55,040 bases of DNA from Salinivirgaceae bacterium. GTDB lineage: Bacteria; Bacteroidota; Bacteroidia; Bacteroidales; SZUA-534. The DNA lies in the NCBI GenBank assembly GCA_016342715.1, contig JAEINW010000009.1, positions 1 to 55,040 on the forward strand, in the 5' to 3' direction. Positions 17,699-24,938 of the stretch are shown piece after piece. The position numbers and the translations under genes are program-made. How positions within the stretch are numbered: the first letter of the stretch is position 1; the number at the start of each line of letters is the position of its first letter. The notes beneath the pieces were generated by a model that made no database searches, was not told where the DNA came from, and saw nothing but the letters and a program-made list of their open reading frames with translations.

Positions 17699-19074
17699 AA
17701 TACGCAATTATTGATATTGAGACAACTGGAGGTAATCCAAAAACTGAAAAGATTACAGAAATTGCAATTTACGTTCACGATGGTGAAAAAGTAATTGATG
17801 AATACTCCACCTTAGTAAATCCGGAAAAAGGAATTCCACCTTTTATTACCGGACTGACAGGAATTTCGAATGAAATGGTAGAAAATGCCCCCAAATTTTT
17901 TGAGGTTGCGAAAGAAATTGTTAACCGCACTGAAGATACAATATTTGTTGGCCACAATGCCAATTTCGATTATAGCTTTATAAAGCAGGAATTTAAATCG
18001 TTAGGGTATGATTATCAGAGGAAAACATTAGATACAGTTCGATTAAGTAGAAAATTAATTCCTGGTCATGCCTCATACAGTTTAGGAAAGCTATGTAACG
18101 ATTTGAATATTAATATAAGAGGCCGTCATAGAGCTGCGGGAGATGCATTAGCAACGGTAAAGTTATTTGAGATATTGTTGAGCAAACAAGAGGCATTTGC
18201 TGAGCTTGCCAATCCTGAGAAATTTAAGCTTTTAAAAGGTATCGATTCATCATTTCATAGAGAATTATTGGAAAAAATACCTGAGAAAACGGGCGTGTAC
18301 TATTTCTTTGATAATGAAAATAAGCTTATATATATTGGGAAAAGCACGAATATAAAAAAAAGAGTGGCTCAACATCTGAGGAATTCAGCTGCAAAAAAAG
18401 CCATAGAAATGCGTCAACGAATTTTTCAGGTTTCTTGTGAAATTACGGGTAGCGAATTGGTGGCTTTGCTTTGGGAATCGGAAGAGATAAAAAAACACAA
18501 ACCCATATATAATAAACAGCAAAGGCGCACATTGTTTAGTGTTGGCTTATATGCAAATTATGATATAAATGGATATGCAAATTTAAAGCTCGAAAAAATA
18601 TCAAAAAAACATGGAGAACCAGTAGCTACTTTTTCTAATATGCCAGAAGCTCAAAAATATTTTTACGCACAAATTGAAAAATATCTCTTATGTCAAAAAT
18701 TATGTGGTTTATACAAAACCGAAGGTGCGTGTTTTCATCATGGAGTATCGATGTGTAAAGGAGCATGTATTGGAAAGGAATCACATTTAGATTACAATAA
18801 ACGAGTTAAAGAATTAATTGCAAATTTTGAGTATCAGGTTTCTAATTTTTTGATCATTGATAAGGGAAGGAGCTTGCATGAAAATAGTGCAATATTGGTT
18901 GAAAATGGACAATACAGAGGTTTTGGCTATTTTGATAGTCGATTTGTTAAGAGCAAGCAAGATATGATTGATTCCATAAAATCATACAAAGATAATCGCG
19001 ACATTCAACAAATCATAAAGAGCTACGTAAGGCATGATAAATATCAAAAAATTATTTACATTGAGCAGCTTTAG
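17695..19074 (+). CDS. DnaQ-like 3'-5' exonuclease fused to GIY-YIG (UvrC-type) nuclease
   Basis: 459 residues starting at a TTG that overlaps the preceding stop (TTGA). Residues 1-165 are a DEDD exonuclease domain: D and E in AIIDIETTGG, NANFDYSFIKQEF, and HRAAGDALATVKL. Residues about 195-275 are a GIY-YIG nuclease as in UvrC/Cho (TGVYYFFDNENKLIYIGKST, then KKRVAQHL). The rest, with several Cys (CQKLCGLY, CFHHGVSMCKGACIG), is like the central region of Cho/UvrC relatives. The same fusion occurs in other bacteria, and Bacteroidota and Proteobacteria members are annotated as DNA polymerase III epsilon-like. Likely role: DNA repair or damage processing. Confidence 0.88.
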   Translation: MKYAIIDIETTGGNPKTEKITEIAIYVHDGEKVIDEYSTLVNPEKGIPPFITGLTGISNEMVENAPKFFEVAKEIVNRTEDTIFVGHNANFDYSFIKQEFKSLGYDYQRKTLDTVRLSRKLIPGHASYSLGKLCNDLNINIRGRHRAAGDALATVKLFEILLSKQEAFAELANPEKFKLLKGIDSSFHRELLEKIPEKTGVYYFFDNENKLIYIGKSTNIKKRVAQHLRNSAAKKAIEMRQRIFQVSCEITGSELVALLWESEEIKKHKPIYNKQQRRTLFSVGLYANYDINGYANLKLEKISKKHGEPVATFSNMPEAQKYFYAQIEKYLLCQKLCGLYKTEGACFHHGVSMCKGACIGKESHLDYNKRVKELIANFEYQVSNFLIIDKGRSLHENSAILVENGQYRGFGYFDSRFVKSKQDMIDSIKSYKDNRDIQQIIKSYVRHDKYQKIIYIEQL

Positions 19075-19166
19075 TCTTAGATTGTTAATAATTTAATTTC
19101 AACAAATTCAAAAAACTAGCGGACTTTTTATATATTTAATATAATTTAAGTAATAATAATTAAAAT

Positions 19167-19580
19167 ATGGAATACTCTGAATATTCTGGAAATGACTTAA
19201 GCTATGTAGATTTGCGAAATAAAGAAGCTTTGGTTGTAGAAGATTTAATGTCGAATTATCTTTTATTAGAAACTGTTTTAGAGGATTTAGGAACTCATAT
19301 AACCTGGGCTCAAAATGGAGTAGAGGCAGTTGATTTTATTAAGAAGAAAAAATTTGATGTTATTCTGATGGATTTGAAAATGCCTATTATGGATGGTTTC
19401 ACAGCTACAAAAAAAATAAAAGAAATGAATATCGATATCCCAATAATTGCTGTTACTGCCTATGTTTTTGATTCGGATAGAGAAAAAGCAATTGCAGCGG
19501 GTTGTACTGATTATATTTCAAAACCCATTGATAAAGATGAACTGATAGAAACTATTGGCAAAGCCTTAAATTTATTATAG
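19167..19580 (+). CDS. single-domain CheY-like response regulator
   Basis: 137 residues comprising one receiver domain. The acidic pair is E25-D26, the phosphoacceptor is D69 (LMDLKMP), the conserved Thr is T97 (AVTAY) and the Lys is K119 (SKPID). There is no output domain. The FDVILMDLKMPIMDG and YISKPIDKDEL motifs are typical of receivers that pair with hybrid kinases in phosphorelays. No kinase is adjacent; the TPR kinase at 24939 has its own regulator. Confidence 0.9.
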   Translation: MEYSEYSGNDLSYVDLRNKEALVVEDLMSNYLLLETVLEDLGTHITWAQNGVEAVDFIKKKKFDVILMDLKMPIMDGFTATKKIKEMNIDIPIIAVTAYVFDSDREKAIAAGCTDYISKPIDKDELIETIGKALNLL

Positions 19581-20061
19581 TTATTGGGGTCGTTAAAAAA
19601 AATAATGCAAAATTGTTTTTTTTCGAACTTTTCTTTGGGTAGCTAGGTTTCTATTTTGTGAGTTGATTAATTGTACATTAAAACAAAAATATAAAGTAGT
19701 ACTACGCAATAACAAAATTGCACAAAAACTTTTTTGGTAGCATTTTTTGTTCGCATATTATTATGCTTTATCAAGTATGTTCTAGTAGTATTAATAGTAA
19801 ATCTGATTTTCCCCCTCATTCCATAGAATTTGTTATATGGCAAGATGGTTATGCTGTTTTGTAAGTTATTACCCCAATTATACTGAGTTTATTATGGATT
19901 TTGGTCACGAATTATTCAAAGTTGTAATTGACCATAATTTACACTTAATTTCGATATTCAAACAAACGTTTGCAAGGTTGTAAGCGTCAATCAAACAGAA
20001 TAATAACCTTTAGTGTTTGCGTTGTTTGTAAAGTTTTCTTCAAAATTAAAATCCTTTTGGT
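19581..20061. other. long intergenic region with a symmetric CAAACGTTTG site
   Basis: No convincing gene was found. The 10-bp palindrome CAAACGTTTG occurs near 19965-19974 (in AAACAAACGTTTGCAAGG), with related TTTGCG/GCGTC words around 19980-20035. It could be a regulator-binding site upstream of the promoter at 20062-20090. The rest is AT-rich without clear structure. Confidence 0.3.
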
Positions 20062-20090
20062 TTTGTATGTTAACGGTATGTATACTTTTG
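20062..20090 (+). promoter_or_regulatory. strong Bacteroidetes promoter with a long leader
   Basis: TTTG (20062-20065) and TACTTTTG (20083-20090) are separated by 17 nt. The inferred start near 20096 leaves a leader of about 170 nt before the ATG at 20267, long enough for regulation at the RNA level. Confidence 0.55.
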
Positions 20091-20266
20091 CACCCCGTTT
20101 TAAGTAATGAAATGATATCTCAAATTTCACTTTAATTGATTCCATTATTAGAAATTTTGGAAGGCATGAATTCTTCATCAAAAATTCATGTTAGTGGCTT
20201 TGCTTTGTCATTATCAAAATAATTATTTAAAGCATTTGTATTTTATTAATTCTTAAATCATAATTT

Positions 20267-20863
20267 ATGAAAAAGACAATTACTATTATTGTTGCAATTT
20301 TTATTGCATTTGGGGCATTTGCCGGAACATTCGAAGTTAGTGGTACTTCTACCGACTTTACAAGTTTTACAATAACAAGTCAAGTTAGTTCTACTATTAA
20401 TGTTGAGGATCATACTATTCAAGTATGGATGGGTGATGAAACTGATTTCACATCGTTAGTTCCTTCATTTACAATTGAAGAAGGTGCTGAAGTATTTATT
20501 GGAGAAGTAGCTCAGGTAAGTGGAACTACAATCAATGATTATTCAGAGAACGTAACCTATACTGTTAAAAATGGTACTGAATCACAAGATTGGGTTGTGA
20601 AAGTTGGTACTGGAACTTCAGTTCTTTCAATTGAAGCGTCGTTAGAAATAAATGTATATCCTAACCCAACAGTTAACTATTTAACAATTGAAGGTGCTGA
20701 AAGTGCAACTGTTATTGTTTATAATTTATTAGGCAAAATTGTTATGACTGAAACAAATTTGCTTGATGGAAATTTAAATTTGAGTTCATTAACAAGAGGA
20801 AATTATCTTATTAGTGTTATAAAAGGAACGCAAAGAGTAACACGTAAGATTACTAAATTGTAG
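20267..20863 (+). CDS. small secreted protein: DUF5018-like module plus T9SS type A tail
   Basis: 198 residues. Signal peptide (about 1-20; TIIVAIFIAFGAFA), one DUF5018-like beta module (about 22-115; with EVAQVSGTTINDYSENVTYTV and QDWVVKVG), then a T9SS sorting domain (INVYPNPTVNYLTIEGAE onward, ending TRKITKL). It is almost exactly one repeat of the 1046-residue protein at 3948-7088 joined directly to a sorting tail, a minimal cargo. Own promoter at 20062-20090 and terminator at 20887-20913. Function unknown; likely surface-attached or released. Confidence 0.8.
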   Translation: MKKTITIIVAIFIAFGAFAGTFEVSGTSTDFTSFTITSQVSSTINVEDHTIQVWMGDETDFTSLVPSFTIEEGAEVFIGEVAQVSGTTINDYSENVTYTVKNGTESQDWVVKVGTGTSVLSIEASLEINVYPNPTVNYLTIEGAESATVIVYNLLGKIVMTETNLLDGNLNLSSLTRGNYLISVIKGTQRVTRKITKL

Positions 20864-20886
20864 TTTTAACTGTTATTAAAATATTT

Positions 20887-20913
20887 AAAGCAGCCTTAGG
20901 GCTGCTTTTTTTA
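20887..20913 (+). terminator. rho-independent terminator
   Basis: AGCAGCC and GGCTGCT pair around TTAG (20889-20906), followed by seven T. It lies about 25 nt after the stop of the small T9SS protein. Confidence 0.85.
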
Positions 20914-21102
20914 GTATATCGGGCATGTTTATTACCAGTAAGGATAAAACAAGGTTCGTATTCAAAAGGAAAACTTTAAAAATGAAAAATATTGAAAGAG
21001 GCTGAAGCAGTATTGGATTAAAGTTTTAAATAAAATCATTCAAATTTTGGAATCTTGAAATGGGTTGTAATAGTTTATTGTAACTTTAAACAAAAAAAAA
21101 CT

Positions 21103-21870
21103 ATGAATACAAATTTGGCTGTTTTAATTGATGGCGATAATATTCCTTCAAAGTATTTAAAGGAAATGTTGGAGGAAATTGCAAAGTATGGAAATCCTAC
21201 CATTAAGCGAATTTATGGCGATTGGACCAAACCGAACCTAAGCAAATGGAAAAATATTTTGCTTGAAAATGCCATAACACCCATTCAACAATATGGCTAT
21301 ACTACTGGGAAAAATGCGACTGATTCCGCTATGATTATTGATGCCATGGATATTTTGTATTCGGAAAAAGTAAATGGTTTTTGTTTGGTTTCAAGTGATA
21401 GCGATTTTACTCGTTTGGCTACCCGCTTGCGTGAGGCAGGCATGGTGGTTTATGGGATAGGAGAGAAGAAAACTCCCGATCCATTTATTGTGGCTTGTAA
21501 TAAGTTTATTTATCTGGAAATTTTACATAATTTATCGGAAAACGATGAAACAGAATTACCGGGAAATGAAAACCTAGTAACTGCTACCTATGATAAAATT
21601 ACCCCTAAGGTTATCCGATTAATTTCGGCAACTATTGCCGATTTAGCTGACGATGATGGTTGGGCTTTTTTAGGTGATGTGGGTGGTATGTTGCAAAAGA
21701 AACAGCCTAATTTTGATTCAAGAAACTACGGTTTCCAGAAATTAACACCCATGATTCAATCCATCGATAAATTTGAGATTGAACTTCGCGAAAGCGTACG
21801 TGGACGGTCGAAATTAATTTTTGTAAAGAACAAAGAGAAAAAACGCTTTATCAGAGGCAAGAAGAATTAA
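21103..21870 (+). CDS. NYN-domain (LabA/DUF88) putative RNase with OST-HTH/LOTUS C-terminus
   Basis: 255 residues from ATG 21103; an ATG-like start 48 nt upstream adds residues that look non-coding. The NYN (PIN-like) domain spans about 5-145 with the acidic residues of the active site in AVLIDGDNIP, DSAMIIDAMDI and VSSDSDFTRLATRL. The C-terminal 75 residues (WAFLGDVGGMLQKKQPNFDS, then FQKLTPMIQSIDKFEI) match the OST-HTH/LOTUS RNA-binding fold. The NYN plus LOTUS arrangement is known from bacterial proteins thought to act on RNA, possibly RNase-like. Cytoplasmic. Confidence 0.88.
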   Translation: MNTNLAVLIDGDNIPSKYLKEMLEEIAKYGNPTIKRIYGDWTKPNLSKWKNILLENAITPIQQYGYTTGKNATDSAMIIDAMDILYSEKVNGFCLVSSDSDFTRLATRLREAGMVVYGIGEKKTPDPFIVACNKFIYLEILHNLSENDETELPGNENLVTATYDKITPKVIRLISATIADLADDDGWAFLGDVGGMLQKKQPNFDSRNYGFQKLTPMIQSIDKFEIELRESVRGRSKLIFVKNKEKKRFIRGKKN

Positions 21871-21960
21871 CTAAATGGAGTGGTTCTAATTAGTTTATTA
21901 AATCAGTAAGACTGTAATTTCAGGAATGTTAGTGAACTGAAATTGCTTAGTTGAACTCTT

Positions 21961-22005
21961 GCCTACCGGCCAGGCAGGGATCCCGATCACAAAGTGTATC
22001 GGGAT
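21961..22005. repeat. cluster of two GC-rich palindromes (REP-like)
   Basis: GCCTACCGGCCAGGC (21961-21975) is a near-perfect palindrome. It is followed by ATCCCGAT (21980-21987) and ATCGGGAT (21998-22005), perfect 8-bp arms with a 10-nt loop that is itself nearly symmetric (CACAAAGTGT). They stand out in AT-rich DNA. Similar palindromes are dispersed in many Bacteroidota genomes. Confidence 0.55.
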
Positions 22006-22396
22006 ATTTGGGTCTTATTCCCCGCCCCTTGGTTAATGCCATTTACTTTAGAATATTTAATGTTTTATATATAAGATTTCATTGAATATCGAACAAAGAT
22101 TATTCGCTAACGCTCATGAGAGAAGTTAACGAATTTTGATTTCAGAATTAACAACTTCTTAAATCGTTAATCAATGTTCCTTGTTCTTAAATCTATTTTA
22201 TTTAATTCAATATCCAACAAAAAAAAGCTTAAATCACTGGCATTAGCCCCTTGGTGCCTTATAAAATAAGATTCCATTTGCGTTGGCCAAATTTCATAAT
22301 TGTATAGTTTTAATTGTTTTACAATCACAAATTATGAAGTTTTTTTAGAATTGGTTTATTAAAGTGTTTTAAAAACAATTTAGTTAATTTGTAGCT
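22006..22396. other. intergenic region, inverted repeat pieces only
   Basis: No gene was found. GGTTAATGCCA near 22032-22042 is a partial inverted match of TGGCATTAGCC near 22239-22249, so the stretch may be the remnant of a small element with CCCC-rich ends. TATTCCCCGC near 22015-22025 also occurs near 7210 and 13105. Confidence 0.3.
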
Positions 22397-22404
22397 TAAT
22401 TTTG
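22397..22404 (+). promoter_or_regulatory. candidate -7 box for aat
   Basis: TAATTTTG is a perfect TAnnTTTG, 12 nt before the aat ATG, so the mRNA leader would be very short. No matching -33 box was found. Confidence 0.3.
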
Positions 22405-22415
22405 AAAAAAAAATC

Positions 22416-23093
22416 ATGCCCATCTATAAATTACCTGATGAACCCTATTTCCCCGATCCGAATGAAGCAACAGAGGATGGCTTACTTGCTATTGGCGGGG
22501 ATTTAAGTCCACAGCGTTTGGTGGTTGCCTATGCCTCAGGTATTTTCCCATGGTTTAATGAACACGATCCAATCATGTGGTGGTCGCCCGACCCCAGAAT
22601 GGTTTTATTTCCGGAAAGGTTAAAAGTTTCAAAAAGCTTAAAACAGACCATAAGAAAAGAAAAGTTTGAATTACGAATTGATACAGCATTCACTGAAGTT
22701 ATATTAAATTGCAAAACGGTTTCCAGAAAAGACGAAGAAGGAACCTGGATTACCGATGAAATGATTGCTGCATATAAAAATTTGTATAAACTTGGTTTAG
22801 CTCATTCTTTTGAAACTTGGTTGGATAATGAGTTGGTGGGTGGTTTGTATGGAATATCTTTGGGAAATGCATTTTTTGGAGAATCGATGTTTTCTAAAGT
22901 TAGCGATGCTTCAAAAGTGGCTTTTTATTATTTATCACAATATTGCATAAAGCATAACTTTTCATTTATCGATTGTCAAATTACTAATCCTCATTTACAA
23001 AGTCTGGGTGCAGAAGAAATTCCAAGAGTTGCGTTTCTTGGTTTATTGGAAGATGCACTTAAAGAGAAAACAAAGCTAGGGCTGTGGGATTAA
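22416..23093 (+). CDS. aat: leucyl/phenylalanyl-tRNA-protein transferase
   Basis: 225 residues. Adds Leu or Phe from tRNA to N-terminal Lys or Arg, marking proteins for ClpS/ClpAP in the N-end rule pathway. The family motifs are clear: EDGLLAIGGDLSPQRLV, AYASGIFPWF, MWWSPDPRMVL, and GGLYGISLGNAFFGESMF. Cytoplasmic. The next gene is convergent with only three bases between the stops. Confidence 0.96.
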   Translation: MPIYKLPDEPYFPDPNEATEDGLLAIGGDLSPQRLVVAYASGIFPWFNEHDPIMWWSPDPRMVLFPERLKVSKSLKQTIRKEKFELRIDTAFTEVILNCKTVSRKDEEGTWITDEMIAAYKNLYKLGLAHSFETWLDNELVGGLYGISLGNAFFGESMFSKVSDASKVAFYYLSQYCIKHNFSFIDCQITNPHLQSLGAEEIPRVAFLGLLEDALKEKTKLGLWD

Positions 23094-23096
23094 TTA

Positions 23097-24458
23097 TTAT
23101 TTGCAAATAAATGTTGGGTAGTAATCTAATAATTCTCCAGTTAATACATCTATGAAAACATAAAAATCACAATAATCTTTATTAACATAATCATTCATTG
23201 CAATAGGTATCTTCCTGGTCACTCTAAATTCTTTGAAATTATCTTTTTCATGCCATTGAATTACTTTATCAAAATTCTCCAAAATTGCCTCCTCTGTAAT
23301 TACAAATTCTTCAATTTCAAATAATCCATAATATTCTAATACTTTACCGACTAAGCTTTCCCTAATTTCTTCAACTGGCACTAAATCAGTACTGGGAATA
23401 AAAATATCCTTAAAATGGTGCCCATCCACGTCTAAAACAGAATCTTCCACTATCATAGCTATTCTACTGTTTCGCACTTCAAGTCCTGAATAAATTTGAT
23501 TTTGGAAACCAATCTTCCAATACATATTAGAATACAGAAAGGCATAATCTAAATCTAAACAGATAGATGTAAAAACATTTGAAAACAATGAATTTTGAAC
23601 TAAAGTGTTACTTGCAATATTTAAAGCTTCTATTTCGCTTAAACTAGTATTACCATAAATATAATAATTATCACTATTAAAGAGTCCATATTCATCGATT
23701 GGGTATGGAGTTGCTAAGCTTAAAGCTGCCAATTCCAATGAATCTAATTTGCATAATCGCGAAGGGTAAGCATTATTTGCAGTATCAGGTATAAAATCAA
23801 AGAAAAGGATTGTATCCGTATTAATTAACACATTTTCGAGTGTATGCTGTTTCAATCCCAAAAAGGCAGTAATTTTTAGTAAATCGCCATCATTATATAT
23901 GAATTCGAAATTATCGGTAGCTGATTTTAAAACATTGGGTTGATTAATAAATTCACGCTGTTCAGTTAAATTGATAATTGGTTTTGAGTTGCTTTTTTGT
24001 TCAGAAACAATTTTTTGCGCATAATTAATATTTTCCGATTGGATATGAATTATATAACAACCTTGTCCTAGCCCGTCTAATTTGAATTTATATCCTCCAG
24101 TTTTAAGATAGTAATTTCTTGAAAGCACAGTCTTACCAAATATGTCAACAAGGGCAATGTTAACATAGTCATCTATAGGGTTATTGAAAATGAAATTTAC
24201 AAATTGATTCGTAGGATTTGGATAAATAGCTAAACCTGTAATGTTTCGATTATAATCTTCAATATTTGTTTCGGTTTTTAAAATTAAGGTGTCAATCCCC
24301 CCTATCATAATTTCTGCTTGATTATAAGAGGTATTTATTATTTGTACAGAATCGGGATTTTTAATAAGTTGTTGATCGAAAAAAGTTATAGAGTACTGGC
24401 TTTGTGAAAAAAGCTGAGTAAAAACTAAAACCAGCAATAATAGAATTGAAGTCTTCAT
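23097..24458 (-). CDS. exported protein with an N-terminally placed T9SS-like sorting domain
   Basis: 453 residues from ATG 24458 (ATG 24470 also possible). Signal peptide MKTSILLLLVLVFTQLF. A Por_Secre_tail-like domain lies at about 72-155 (AIYPNPTNQFVNFIFNNP, then CYIIHIQSENINYAQKIV) instead of at the C-terminus. About 295 residues follow that I do not recognise, ending in DVLTGELLDYYPTFICK. T9SS sorting domains normally must be C-terminal to be cleaved, so this one may be a structural domain or a fusion. The C-terminal stretch FYVFIDVLTGELLDY resembles the end of a PepSY or similar beta module, but this is weak. Confidence 0.55.
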   Translation of the reverse strand: MKTSILLLLVLVFTQLFSQSQYSITFFDQQLIKNPDSVQIINTSYNQAEIMIGGIDTLILKTETNIEDYNRNITGLAIYPNPTNQFVNFIFNNPIDDYVNIALVDIFGKTVLSRNYYLKTGGYKFKLDGLGQGCYIIHIQSENINYAQKIVSEQKSNSKPIINLTEQREFINQPNVLKSATDNFEFIYNDGDLLKITAFLGLKQHTLENVLINTDTILFFDFIPDTANNAYPSRLCKLDSLELAALSLATPYPIDEYGLFNSDNYYIYGNTSLSEIEALNIASNTLVQNSLFSNVFTSICLDLDYAFLYSNMYWKIGFQNQIYSGLEVRNSRIAMIVEDSVLDVDGHHFKDIFIPSTDLVPVEEIRESLVGKVLEYYGLFEIEEFVITEEAILENFDKVIQWHEKDNFKEFRVTRKIPIAMNDYVNKDYCDFYVFIDVLTGELLDYYPTFICK

Positions 24459-24470
24459 TAAATAATTCAT

Positions 24471-24938
24471 CGAATTGAAATATTATTTAATAACTAATTA
24501 ATGTATACGTGTAAATTTACAAATAAATATTGACTCAATAAAATTTCATAAATGAGTTTTATTAAATATTGAAAAGGCAGAACTGAAATGAATCACATAT
24601 TTGTTGTATTTCAACTACTGGTTTTTTGATGAAATTTCATTATGTTAAAAACATTACTTGATAAACGCATAAATAAATAGATAATTTTTAAAAATAGTAG
24701 CTTAATATATTTGGGTTGGACTATTTACATTAAAGTTAACAATTGCAATTCTCATTCACCATCTTTTTAAATAACACTAAATTTCAGAGTTAAGATACAA
24801 ACTTAATTATTGCTAGATATTAATAAATTTAGCGTTATGTGATATGCTTTTTAACTTTATAAAATAAAATAGTGTTTGCTTTTTTGGTAATAATAAAGTC
24901 TCCATCTTTGGCTTTAAACGATCTCATAAAAAATAATT
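24471..24938. other. divergent intergenic region before the TPR kinase
   Basis: 468 bp between divergent genes, very AT-rich, with no gene and no clear consensus promoter. A half-match to the regulator palindrome described at 27954 (ATTTGGGTT near 24709-24717) is present but is not a full site. TTTG at 24875-24878 and CATCTTTG at 24903-24910 form a poor promoter with a 24-nt spacer. Confidence 0.25.

Noticed and set aside
19987-20181. Small minus-strand reading frame in the gap before the small T9SS gene
   Set aside because: It crosses the promoter at 20062-20090, has no family resemblance and a low-complexity composition.
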